Under the pieces are notes generated by a model. The model searched no databases. It was not told the origin of the DNA and saw only the letters and a list, made by a program, of their open reading frames with translations. DNA of 32,458 nt from an uncultured Pseudomonadota bacterium. GTDB lineage: Bacteria > Desulfobacterota > BSN033 > UBA1163. How positions within the stretch are numbered: the first letter of the stretch is position 1; each line of letters begins with the position of its first letter. A program made the position numbers and the translations under genes. Of this stretch, positions 8,375-16,012 are shown one piece after another. The stretch is taken from NCBI GenBank assembly GCA_937124575.1, contig CAKZKY010000325.1:1-32458 (forward strand). Direction: 5' to 3'.

Positions 8375-8788
8375 TTAGGCTTTTATAACCTCAAACGAAA
8401 TCTGTCCATCCTCATATTTCAGTGGTCTAACGGAGACGTCCAGACCGACTTTTATCTCTTCAGGCTTCAAATCTTTTGCCAGCCGAGCGAACAATTTAAG
8501 GCCACCACCAAAGTCCACGACCCCCATAGTGTACGGAGGATCCGTTTCGAAACCGAGAGGGGCATAGTAGGCTGTCGTAAATGTCTCAAGTTTCCCTTTT
8601 CCAGGCATTTCAAACCAGTCCATATTCTTTGAGAGGCATTTTGCGCAGTCTACCCTCGGAGGAAAGTATTTGGCCCCGCAATCTTTGCAAACAGTTCCCT
8701 GGATCTTACCCTCTAACAGAAAATCAACGAATTTCGCCGTCTTGGTAAAGGCTGTAAAGCTCTTCCGTCCGAATTTTTCAAATCCCAT
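8375..8788 (-). CDS. DUF35 OB-fold/zinc-ribbon protein, thiolase partner
   Basis: 137 residues. A rubredoxin-like zinc ribbon (C34, C37, C48, C51; CKDCGAKYFPPRVDCAKC) is followed by an OB-fold region (GKGKLETFTTAYYAPLGF onward), the standard DUF35 layout. DUF35 proteins form complexes with thiolase-superfamily enzymes, for example BbsA with BbsB in benzylsuccinate degradation and the archaeal acetoacetyl-CoA thiolase/HMG-CoA synthase complex. It follows the thiolase gene by 47 bp on the same strand, behind its own TTGGAGGTTAG ribosome site. It probably stabilises the thiolase or shapes its CoA site. Confidence 0.88.
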   Translation of the reverse strand: MGFEKFGRKSFTAFTKTAKFVDFLLEGKIQGTVCKDCGAKYFPPRVDCAKCLSKNMDWFEMPGKGKLETFTTAYYAPLGFETDPPYTMGVVDFGGGLKLFARLAKDLKPEEIKVGLDVSVRPLKYEDGQISFEVIKA

Positions 8789-8835
8789 ATCTAACCTCCA
8801 ATGAAGATAGTCATTGCTAATTTTGGACTGAATTT

Positions 8836-10026
8836 TTATGAATCTCTGCCAAAGATGGTCACATTTCCGTAGAGTCCAACTCCGCCGATGTTGTGCGTAA
8901 GCCCGATATCCGGCTCGCCTGGTACCTGCATGGGCCCTGCCTCACCGCGAAGCTGTAAGACGATCGTTCGAATTTGGGAACCACCGGTTGCTCCAATAGG
9001 ATGTCCTTTGGAAAGGAGTCCACCGTCGATGTTGACTGGGATTCGTCCCTCTTTGTATGTTGCTTTCTCGCGGATGAGCTGTTTTCCTTCGCCGATTGGG
9101 GCGAATCCAAGGCCCTCATACGCCATGATCTCGGCGATGGTGAAACAGTCATGGACTTCAGCCACCTTCACATCTTTAGGCGTAATTCCGGCCATCTTGT
9201 AAGCCTGGGCAGCCGCCGCATAACCCACGCTGAGACCCTTTGTAAAATCGGGTCTTGCGGCCATATTGACTGCTTCCGAGGCTGCGCCGATCCCTAATAT
9301 CCAGACCGGTTTCTTTGAAAATGTTTTTGCTTTTTCGGCATTGGCCAGAATGATACATGAACTTCCATCTGCATTCGCACAGCAGTCACCCACACGGAGC
9401 GGCCATGCAACCGGGCCAGCCATTTTTGCCTCAGGGTCTCCCTGTTTGAAATCTTCGGGTTTGATCGGCTTCCTGTAGACGGCTCGATCATTAATCACAC
9501 CATAGGTGGAGGATTTAATCCGAACATTCATCATATCCTCATGGGTTAGGCCATGCTTTGCCATATAAGCCTGTGCATAAAGGGCATAATAGGCTGGCAT
9601 CATCGTACCAAAAGGTGCCTCCCACTGAATATCAGAGCCCCTGCCCATTCTCTCCTGGGATTCCGCTGAGGAGAGCTCGGACATTTTCTGAAATCCGAGG
9701 ACGACGACAACATCATGAAGGCCTGACTTAATCATGCTATAAGCCACTTTAATACCGGTACTGCTTGAAGAACAGATCGTCTCCACATAGAATGTGGGTT
9801 GTGGGATCAGCCCCAGATACTCTGCGAGGACACCTGCTGGAGATCGTTGCTTGTCATATTCAGGAGCCGAACAGAAAATGGATGCGTCTATCTCTTTCTG
9901 TGTAATCCCGGCATCCCGGATAGCTTCTCTAAAGGCATCAAATGCCAGCTCGCGTATTGAACCATCATAACCTCTCACAAAAGCGGTCTGCCCAACACCG
10001 ATAACTGCTACCTCTTTTTTCATCAA
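8836..10026 (-). CDS. thiolase-family acyl-CoA acyltransferase (SCP2-thiolase type)
   Basis: 396 residues. The nucleophile Cys85 lies in ETICSSSSTGIK; the C-terminal GGLLSKGHPIGATGGSQ holds the catalytic His, and a HDCFTIAE segment precedes it. This is the SCP2/archaeal-like thiolase group that works with a DUF35 partner, encoded next door. In this neighbourhood it could cleave a 3-oxoacyl-CoA from aromatic or dicarboxylic acid breakdown, as BbsAB does for benzoylsuccinyl-CoA, but the substrate cannot be told. The start is one of two adjacent ATG codons after GAAAGGAGGATCTTG. A palindrome at 10047-10064 lies just upstream. Confidence 0.85.
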   Translation of the reverse strand: MMKKEVAVIGVGQTAFVRGYDGSIRELAFDAFREAIRDAGITQKEIDASIFCSAPEYDKQRSPAGVLAEYLGLIPQPTFYVETICSSSSTGIKVAYSMIKSGLHDVVVVLGFQKMSELSSAESQERMGRGSDIQWEAPFGTMMPAYYALYAQAYMAKHGLTHEDMMNVRIKSSTYGVINDRAVYRKPIKPEDFKQGDPEAKMAGPVAWPLRVGDCCANADGSSCIILANAEKAKTFSKKPVWILGIGAASEAVNMAARPDFTKGLSVGYAAAAQAYKMAGITPKDVKVAEVHDCFTIAEIMAYEGLGFAPIGEGKQLIREKATYKEGRIPVNIDGGLLSKGHPIGATGGSQIRTIVLQLRGEAGPMQVPGEPDIGLTHNIGGVGLYGNVTIFGRDS

Positions 10027-10046
10027 GATCCTCCTTTCTTTTTACC

Positions 10047-10064
10047 CCGTATTACCCTATACGG
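10047..10064. promoter_or_regulatory. palindrome upstream of the thiolase gene
   Basis: CCGTAT-TACCCT-ATACGG, a perfect 6-bp inverted repeat about 20 bp upstream of the thiolase start and downstream of mltG. It could be a regulator site for the thiolase/DUF35 pair or a weak terminator for mltG. Confidence 0.35.
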
Positions 10065-10106
10065 AATCTCTAACGCGTTTTGTGGAACTTTAAGATAAAT
10101 GAGAAA

Positions 10107-11162
10107 TTATTTTTTTTCAAGTGGATTTTTCTGAAACTTCGCTACGGCTCTCTGGTGCTCCTCAAGATTGGTAGAAAAATGGTGGGACCCGTCATTTTTT
10201 GAGACGAAATAGAGATAGGGGACCGAAGCAGGGTATAGGGCGGCCTGTATGGACGCCTTTCCCGGGTTGCAGATCGGGGTTGGAGGGAGCCCCCCAAAGA
10301 GATAGGTGTTATAAGGAGTTGACTTTAAGAGATGCTCCTTGGTCAGGTTTCCATCAAAATTTTTGATTCCATAGATGACCGTAGGATCACTCTGAAGGGG
10401 CATTCTGATTTTCAAACGGTTGTGAAAGACAGCAGATATAAGCGGTTTTTCTTCAGGGAGAGAGGTCTCCTTTTCGATGATGGAGGCAAGAGTGACCACC
10501 TCGAAAGGATGCATCCTGAGTTGAGAAGCCCTCTCTATCAGTTCAGGTCCAAAGGTTTTCTGAAATTGCTGGACCATGATCCGGATGACCTCTTCAGGCT
10601 CCATCTCTTTGATAAGGTGATAGGTGTCTGGAAAGAGATAACCTTCGAGGGTGAGGCTACCATCCTGTTTTGAGGGAGGGCGGGACGGCATCAAGAGGTG
10701 ATCGGAGAGTCCAAGGGAAGCGATGAAGGAAGGAGAAGAAACCTTTTGGAGAAAGGCTGATTTAGTAACGATACCTGAGTCCTCAAGAAGTTGTGCAATC
10801 TGAGAGAGCGTATAGCCCTCGGGAACGGTGATGAGGTGCTGTTTGACCTGTCCTTTGATCAAGGTATCGAGGACCTTTAAAGATGACATCTTCGGAGGAA
10901 ATTCATACTCTCCTGCCTTGATGGTTCCTGTCTTTTGGAGTAGGGTTGCCATGATGATAAATAGATCCTTATTTCGGATGATCCCCTCCTTTTCAAGCAT
11001 GGCAGCAATGCTTCGGAAAGACATTCCTCTCTTAACCGTCAACATCCTGTTTGAAGAAGTTCCAGAAGGGGGCATGATAAGAAACCAGAACAGGAGGAAA
11101 CTGACCATTAAGAGGAGAAAGAGGCTGATGAGGAGAATCTTATGTTGACGGAAGAAACTCAT
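10107..11162 (-). CDS. mltG: endolytic murein transglycosylase MltG
   Basis: 351 residues. An N-terminal membrane anchor (hydrophobic residues about 9-30) is followed by a LysM-like region and the YceG/MltG catalytic domain with ASIIEKET, in which E230 aligns with the catalytic Glu. Further family marks are FPDTY, PLQSDPTVIYG and TPYNTYLFGGLPPTPICNPG. It cuts nascent peptidoglycan strands at the inner membrane. The 5' end overlaps ruvX by 23 bp, a pairing I recall from other bacteria. A housekeeping gene. Confidence 0.93.
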   Translation of the reverse strand: MSFFRQHKILLISLFLLLMVSFLLFWFLIMPPSGTSSNRMLTVKRGMSFRSIAAMLEKEGIIRNKDLFIIMATLLQKTGTIKAGEYEFPPKMSSLKVLDTLIKGQVKQHLITVPEGYTLSQIAQLLEDSGIVTKSAFLQKVSSPSFIASLGLSDHLLMPSRPPSKQDGSLTLEGYLFPDTYHLIKEMEPEEVIRIMVQQFQKTFGPELIERASQLRMHPFEVVTLASIIEKETSLPEEKPLISAVFHNRLKIRMPLQSDPTVIYGIKNFDGNLTKEHLLKSTPYNTYLFGGLPPTPICNPGKASIQAALYPASVPYLYFVSKNDGSHHFSTNLEEHQRAVAKFQKNPLEKK

Positions 11163-11580
11163 TTTTCTGCCTCACGGTTTGGTGGAGATATCCCTGCAAA
11201 ATAAGGACAGCAGCCAATTTGTCAACCACTTCCTTTCTTCTCTTCCTTGAAAGGTCGGCTCTAATCAGGGTCTTTGACGCTTCAACTGTTGAAAACCTCT
11301 CATCCCATGTCTCCACAGGAAGTGAGATGTTCTGTCTGAGCCATTCGATCCATTCTAAAACCATTTCTGCCTGCCTGCCCAGAGTGCCATCCATCTTTTT
11401 GGGAAGGCCAACAACGATCTTCTCAATCCTAAATTTAGAGATGATTGAAGAAAGTTCACGAAGGTCGTCTTCCATTCCCTTACGTTTGATGATTTTTAAG
11501 CCCTGGGCGGTTATTCCAAGCTCATCACTCACAGCCACTCCAATCGTCTTTAGACCAACGTCCAACCCCATAATCCGCAT
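11140..11580 (-). CDS. ruvX: RuvX/YqgF family RNase H-fold resolvase-like nuclease
   Basis: 146 residues from the chosen start, with the RNase H-like motif MGLDVGLKTIGVAVSD at the N-terminus, KIVVGLPKKMDGTLG in the middle and WDERFST plus VVDKLAAVLILQGYL near the C-terminus, which supply the acidic metal ligands. The family acts in 16S rRNA 5' maturation or Holliday-junction resolution. An upstream ATG at 11616 is in frame but lacks a ribosome site; AAGGG sits just before 11580, which matches usual family N-termini. It overlaps mltG. Confidence 0.88.
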   Translation of the reverse strand: MRIMGLDVGLKTIGVAVSDELGITAQGLKIIKRKGMEDDLRELSSIISKFRIEKIVVGLPKKMDGTLGRQAEMVLEWIEWLRQNISLPVETWDERFSTVEASKTLIRADLSRKRRKEVVDKLAAVLILQGYLHQTVRQKNEFLPST

Positions 11581-11950
11581 AGGACCCTTATCGCCCATTT
11601 GACTCTTTTTTGTCAATAGTTTTTGGTTTTTCTAACTGGATATCCATTATTGATACAAACGAAATAAATGTAACACTTTAGGGTTTTGAAAAATCTTTCA
11701 TAAAATCCCTCCGACCTTCCTCCTTTAACAAGCTCAGGACGGTGCGTCTTGTCGAACCGTTTGCCAAAGGGAGGAGTCCCTCGCCTCATGAGATTTCCCC
11801 TTTGAAAAAGCGGGATTGAGGGGGCCTTGTGGTTTTACGATATCTTGTCAAACCTCTTTTTAAAAGAGTTAAAGTATTACGATTTTTTAAATTTATCAAT
11901 CGTTTCTGTTAAAATTTATAACTTATAGTAATTACAAGAAAAAGAAAATT
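11581..11950. other. long intergenic spacer with degenerate repeats
   Basis: No credible gene. It holds a mosaic of repeat-like pieces: CTTCCTCCTTTAACAAGCTC, GCCAAAGGGAGGAG, and TTCCCCTTTGAAAAAGCGGG followed by ATTGAGGGGG. The last form imperfect hairpins and resemble widespread intergenic repeats of anaerobic Proteobacteria (from memory). The right part (about 11840-11950) is AT-rich leader for the acyl-CoA dehydrogenase promoter. Confidence 0.55.
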
Positions 11951-11953
11951 TCC

Positions 11954-11982
11954 TTGACAATAGTTGGTCTGTTTGTTATAAA
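11954..11982 (+). promoter_or_regulatory. sigma-70-type promoter of the aromatic-degradation operon
   Basis: TTGACA (11954-11959), 17-bp spacer, TATAAA (11977-11982). It ends 33 bp before the acyl-CoA dehydrogenase ATG, with GGAGGGAGG between. It probably drives the run of plus-strand genes from 12016 onward. Confidence 0.7.
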
Positions 11983-12015
11983 TTGCACAATCTAATCTGG
12001 AGGGAGGTTGGTTTT

Positions 12016-13161
12016 ATGGATTTTTTATTATCGGATGAGCAACAGGCAATGCGGGATATGGCAAAAAACTTTGCCGAGAAGAAGATCGCTCCCACCATGG
12101 AAGAAGATGAAAAAGAACACCGCTTTCGGAAAGAGATTGTTAAGGAGATGGCAAATCTGGGATTCTTTGGCTGTATCGCACCGGAGAAATATGGTGGAAA
12201 TGAGACCGGATATCTCGCGGCCTCGATTATGGCAGAGGAGATTGCAAGGATTTCACCCTCCTGGGGACTTCCCTTTAATCTTCAGATGAATTCGATCCAA
12301 TCCGTCCTTCTTAATTTTGGCACAGAAGAACAGCGAGAGAGATATATTCCCAAATTGATCAATGCGGATCTGTTAGGTTGCTTTGCTATCACCGAGGCGA
12401 ATTCAGGTTCTGATGTGGCCTCCATGAAGAGCGCTGCTGAAGAGAAGGAGGATTGTTTTATCCTGAACGGAAGCAAGATGTGGATCTCTGGGATTCCGGT
12501 TGCAGATTTAGGGATCGTCTATGCCTATACTGACCGCTCCCTGAAACATCGCGGGATCTCCGCCTTCCTTGTCGATATGCATTCACCTGGAGTGACCCAG
12601 AAAGCCATTGAGACAAAACTGGGGCTTCACTGTGCACCCACCGGAGAGATTTACTTCGATAATGTTAAAATACCAAAAGAAAATCTCGTTGGGCAGAAGG
12701 GAGATGGGTTTAAGATCTGCATGTTCATGCTGGACAATACAAGGCTCTCTTGCGCCGCAAGGGCAGTGGGGGTGGCAAGAGCCTGCAAAGAGCACTCTGT
12801 CCGTTATGCCAATGAGCGTGAGCAGTTCGGACAACCGATTGCCAATTTCCAGATGATCCAGGAGCAGATCGCCGAGATGTTCGTCGAAGAGGAAGCGGCA
12901 AGACTTTTAGTTTATCGGGCAGCTTGGAACCGAGATCGGGGACAGAGAAATACGATTGAGATATCCTGCGCCAAATTTTTTGCCGCTGAAGTGGCTGTAA
13001 GAGCGGCCAACACCGCCGTCAAGATTTTTGGTTCTTATGGATTTTCAAGCGAATATCCGGTTGAGCGATTTTATCGGGATGCTAAGTCTTACCAAATCGT
13101 GGAAGGGACATCGAATGTTCAGAAGATGATTATCGCAAGGAGTGTACTGGGACTTAAATAA
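12016..13161 (+). CDS. acyl-CoA dehydrogenase, related to non-decarboxylating glutaryl-CoA dehydrogenase
   Basis: 381 residues, FAD-dependent, with the family marks FAITEANSGSD, WISGIP, YANEREQFGQPI and a C-terminal SYQIVEGTSNVQKMII. The catalytic base is E363. V362 in front of it is notable: as I recall, a Tyr-to-Val change at this place marks non-decarboxylating (glutaconyl-CoA-forming) glutaryl-CoA dehydrogenases. However, the Arg that holds the distal carboxylate appears to be Gly84 (SPSWGLPFNLQ), so glutaryl-CoA may not be the substrate. Keeping the Glu base argues against a cyclohex-1-ene-1-carboxyl-CoA dehydrogenase; cyclohexanecarboxyl-CoA, pimeloyl-CoA or another acyl-CoA remain possible. 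The start at 12016 follows GGAGGGAGG. First gene of the operon. Confidence 0.85.
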   Translation: MDFLLSDEQQAMRDMAKNFAEKKIAPTMEEDEKEHRFRKEIVKEMANLGFFGCIAPEKYGGNETGYLAASIMAEEIARISPSWGLPFNLQMNSIQSVLLNFGTEEQRERYIPKLINADLLGCFAITEANSGSDVASMKSAAEEKEDCFILNGSKMWISGIPVADLGIVYAYTDRSLKHRGISAFLVDMHSPGVTQKAIETKLGLHCAPTGEIYFDNVKIPKENLVGQKGDGFKICMFMLDNTRLSCAARAVGVARACKEHSVRYANEREQFGQPIANFQMIQEQIAEMFVEEEAARLLVYRAAWNRDRGQRNTIEISCAKFFAAEVAVRAANTAVKIFGSYGFSSEYPVERFYRDAKSYQIVEGTSNVQKMIIARSVLGLK

Positions 13162-13192
13162 TTCAATCGGTTCTTAATAGGAGGTTAGCATT

Positions 13193-13408
13193 ATGGGAAC
13201 ACCTGTGACAGTGCCAATGGTGGGTAAAATTGTATCGGTTTCTGTGAAAGTAGGAGATCAGGTCAAAGAGGATGATCAGGTGGCCGTGCTTGAGGCGATG
13301 AAGATGGAGATGCCGATTGTGGCTCCGATCACTGGGATGGTAAAAGAGGTGTATGTGAAACCAGGCCAGGAAGTGGAAGCCGAAGCCTTAATAGCCATGA
13401 TCGAATAG
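13193..13408 (+). CDS. small biotin/lipoyl carrier protein
   Basis: 71 residues that form a single biotinyl domain with the canonical EAMKMEM motif (K37 is the biotinylation site) and the paired VxVGDxV / VxPGQEV half-repeats. It is a carrier only and needs carboxylase or carboxyltransferase partners, none of which is in the window. Next to a GDH-like acyl-CoA dehydrogenase it could be the biotin subunit of a glutaconyl-CoA decarboxylase-type enzyme, but a general acyl-CoA carboxylase is equally possible. TAGGAGG precedes the start; the gap to the previous gene is 31 bp. Confidence 0.85.
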   Translation: MGTPVTVPMVGKIVSVSVKVGDQVKEDDQVAVLEAMKMEMPIVAPITGMVKEVYVKPGQEVEAEALIAMIE

Positions 13409-13433
13409 TGAGAGAGGAGTAAAGGCCAAGAGA

Positions 13434-13889
13434 ATGGATATTGAATTTCTGTCCAAAGTAAGAATACGGCCAATGACAAACGGAGATTTAAGTGCGATCG
13501 TTGAGATCGATCGCAAAGTGATCGGTCAATTGAGGCCCGATTACTGGAAAAATATCATTACTCAAAAGCCGGTCTATCCGCTTTCTTCCCTGGTGGCTGA
13601 GCATGAAGGAAGGGTGATCGGATTTGTAGTGGGTGAGGTAAGCGGATGGGAATTCGGCGTTCCTGATACGGTTGGATGGCTTACGATCATCGGAGTCGAC
13701 CCAGATTATCAGCATAAAGGCGTGGCGAAGATGTTGGGTCAGGAGTTTGTTAGGAATTTGAAGGCCATTGGCGTCAAAGTCATCTATACCTTGGCGAATT
13801 GGAATGATTGGGATCTCCTCAAGTTTTATAGGGATATGGGTTTCAACAGAGGGGGAGATATGATTAATCTGGAGCTGAAGGTTGAGTGA
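13434..13889 (+). CDS. GNAT-family N-acetyltransferase
   Basis: 151 residues of the RimI-like GNAT fold. Motif A is VDPDYQHKGVAKML (acetyl-CoA pyrophosphate loop), preceded by the beta strand GWLTIIGV; LLKFYRDMGFNRGGDMINLEL closes the fold. The substrate is unknown. It sits 25 bp after the biotin carrier and 30 bp before an SDR, so it is probably co-transcribed with acyl-CoA metabolism. Protein acetyltransferases that tune acyl-CoA enzymes are known in aromatic degraders, but a link here is only inference. Confidence 0.82.
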   Translation: MDIEFLSKVRIRPMTNGDLSAIVEIDRKVIGQLRPDYWKNIITQKPVYPLSSLVAEHEGRVIGFVVGEVSGWEFGVPDTVGWLTIIGVDPDYQHKGVAKMLGQEFVRNLKAIGVKVIYTLANWNDWDLLKFYRDMGFNRGGDMINLELKVE

Positions 13890-13919
13890 AGTTAGAACGA
13901 AAATGGATGGAGGCAACGT

Positions 13920-14675
13920 ATGGGACGATTAGAAGGAAAAGCAGCGGTTGTGACCGGAGGCGGAAGAGGTATTGGGAGAGCCATCTGCCTTGCTTACGCA
14001 AAGGAAGGGGCGGATGTGATCGTCAATTATGCATCACAAGATAAGCCCGCCCAGGAAGTGGTGGAGATGATCGAGAAGATGGGACGAAAAGCGGTTGCTG
14101 TCAAAGGAAATGTCGCCCTTAAGGCCGATGTAGATAAGATCATCAATACCTGTGTGGACCAATTTGGAAAGATCGATATCCTGGTTAATAATGCAGGGGT
14201 CTCCAAACCGGGTATGCTTCATAAAATGACGGAGGAACAATGGAATGAGGTGATCGATATCCAGCTCAAAGGGCCATTTCTCTGTACCCAAGCTGCCTCC
14301 AAGTATATGATGGAGCGAAAATATGGAAGAATCATCAATGTTACCTCTTCAGCGGGATTATGGGGAACCAAGGGACAGATCAATTATAGTGCAGCAAAGG
14401 GAGGCATCGTCGCTCTGACCAAATCAGCCGCACGGGAATTGGCCGGTTTTAATATTACTGTGAATGTCGTCCAGCCGGGGTATGTCAGCACTGAGATGTT
14501 TGATAAAGTGAAATCAGACCCAAAGCTGTTAGCGATCTATACAGGAAGGATCTTGCTGGGTCGTTTTGCAGAACCTGAAGAGGTGGCTCCAACCTTCGTC
14601 TTTCTGGCATCGGATGAGGCAAACTATATCACGGGTCAGCTCATCTGCGTGGACGGCGGATTAGGAATGACTTAA
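13920..14675 (+). CDS. short-chain dehydrogenase/reductase (FabG-like)
   Basis: 251 residues with the cofactor motif TGGGRGIG (12-19), NNAG near 90-93, catalytic Ser in NVTSSAG (about 143), Y156 and K160 (YSAAK). The C-terminus DEANYITGQLICVDGG is typical of FabG-like SDRs. In this operon an obvious role is oxidation of a 3-hydroxyacyl-CoA such as the product of ring opening, but 3-oxoacyl-ACP reduction cannot be excluded. GGATGGAGG precedes the start. A hairpin repeat follows before had. Confidence 0.85.
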   Translation: MGRLEGKAAVVTGGGRGIGRAICLAYAKEGADVIVNYASQDKPAQEVVEMIEKMGRKAVAVKGNVALKADVDKIINTCVDQFGKIDILVNNAGVSKPGMLHKMTEEQWNEVIDIQLKGPFLCTQAASKYMMERKYGRIINVTSSAGLWGTKGQINYSAAKGGIVALTKSAARELAGFNITVNVVQPGYVSTEMFDKVKSDPKLLAIYTGRILLGRFAEPEEVAPTFVFLASDEANYITGQLICVDGGLGMT

Positions 14676-14689
14676 TAAGGATGAAATTC

Positions 14690-14822
14690 GAAGCACCAAA
14701 TACGAATTTTGAAACAATATCGAATGACTAAATTTTAAATTGTTCCAAACAGAATCGTTTAGAAAATTTAGATTTAATGATTTGAATTTGTTTCGGATTT
14801 CGGTATTCTGAATTCGGATTTT
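14690..14822. repeat. imperfect hairpin repeat, CGAATTTTG-word type
   Basis: The left arm (GAAATTCGAAGCACCAAATACG...) and right arm (TTTGTTTCGGATTTCGGTATTC...) are imperfect complements; the words ACGAATTTTGAAAC and GTTTCGGATTTC recur. Very AT-rich. It separates the SDR from had. The same word type is seen at 30096-30236. Confidence 0.6.
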
Positions 14823-14846
14823 AATAAAAAGAAGGGGGTGAATGTT

Positions 14847-15959
14847 ATGACACAATTACCAGATAAGATTGAAACTTGGCAAATGGTTCAACCCACCACA
14901 AAAAATAAAGAGACAGGGGAGGTGATACCTGGAAAATTGGCAAAAACTTCCATCCCGGTTCCTGCTCTGGCGCCGGATGAGGTCTTGGTGAAGGTTGCTG
15001 GCTGTGGGGTCTGCCATACCGACCTGGGATACTTTTACGATGGCGTTCCTACGGTATCGAAACCACCCCTCACGCTCGGCCATGAGATTAGCGGGACCGT
15101 GGTCGCAGGCGATGAAAAGTGGATCGGCAAAGAGGTGATTATTCCAGCGGTCATGCCCTGCCGAAAATGTCTGCTCTGTAAGACAGGCAGAGGCAATCGT
15201 TGTCTGGCCCAGAAGATGCCCGGAAATAGCCTCGGAATCTACGGAGGGTTTTCGAGTCACATTCCTGTTCCCTCCATTGATCTCTGTGAGGTGAGAAACC
15301 GTGGCAATATCCCTCTTGAGCAATTGGCTGTGGTGGCTGATGCTGCAACCACACCCTACCAGGCAGCCAAACGGGCAGATCTCCAGCCTGGAGACAATGT
15401 CATCATTATTGGCGTCACAGGAGGGGTAGGCGTTTACATGGCTCAGACTGCCAAGGCTCTTGGTGCCAAAGCAGTGATCGGCATCGCGAGAAATCCTGAA
15501 AAACTGAAGAGGGCATTGAATTATGGGGCTGATTTTGTGATCAGCTCTCAGGACAAACAGATCAAGGATATCCGGAATGAATTTCGAGATATCTGCAAAA
15601 AAAATGGCCTGGAGGCTGGATTTGGATGGAAGATCTTCGAAGTGAGCGGCACCAAGGCAGGGCAGGACATGGCCCTTGAGCTCCTCTCTTTCACCGGAAA
15701 ACTGATTCTGATTGGCTTTGGGATGGCCAAAAATGAATACAGTGTGTCAAGATTGATGGCTTTTGATGCAGAGATCATCGGAACCTGGGGATGCTTACCC
15801 GAGTACTATCCCATCGTGCTCGATATGGTCCTTTCAAAAAAGATTGATATTGCGCCCTTTACCGAGACCCGACCGATGAGCCAGATTGCAGCCGTCTTTA
15901 ACGAGGTTCATAAGGCCGGATCACCGGAGAAGAGAATCGTTCTTACGCCCGATTTTTAA
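14847..15959 (+). CDS. had: 6-hydroxycyclohex-1-ene-1-carbonyl-CoA dehydrogenase (Had/BamQ type)
   Basis: A 370-residue zinc-dependent medium-chain dehydrogenase. Catalytic zinc: GCGVCHTDLGY and GHEISGTV; structural zinc: four Cys in CRKCLLCKTGRGNRC; NAD-binding GVTGGVGVYMAQTAKALGA. The long N-terminus and the PGNSLGIYGGFSSH stretch fit Had-type enzymes that oxidise 6-hydroxycyclohexenecarbonyl-CoA to the 6-oxo compound. The assignment rests mostly on its place beside the next two genes, which encode the enzymes before (dch) and after (oah) it in the benzoyl-CoA pathway. Start: ATG at 14847 after AAGGGGGTG; a GTG at 14838 is in frame. Confidence 0.88.
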   Translation: MTQLPDKIETWQMVQPTTKNKETGEVIPGKLAKTSIPVPALAPDEVLVKVAGCGVCHTDLGYFYDGVPTVSKPPLTLGHEISGTVVAGDEKWIGKEVIIPAVMPCRKCLLCKTGRGNRCLAQKMPGNSLGIYGGFSSHIPVPSIDLCEVRNRGNIPLEQLAVVADAATTPYQAAKRADLQPGDNVIIIGVTGGVGVYMAQTAKALGAKAVIGIARNPEKLKRALNYGADFVISSQDKQIKDIRNEFRDICKKNGLEAGFGWKIFEVSGTKAGQDMALELLSFTGKLILIGFGMAKNEYSVSRLMAFDAEIIGTWGCLPEYYPIVLDMVLSKKIDIAPFTETRPMSQIAAVFNEVHKAGSPEKRIVLTPDF

Positions 15960-16012
15960 GTATTCGATGAATTTGCCTGATATGAATTAAACCCATACTA
16001 AAAAGAGAAAGG

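Noticed and set aside
12016-13161. Cyclohex-1-ene-1-carboxyl-CoA dehydrogenase
   Set aside because: That enzyme is described as lacking the catalytic Glu; here E363 is present.
13488-13916. Minus-strand open frame opposite the GNAT gene
   Set aside because: A shadow of the real acetyltransferase frame; no ribosome site.
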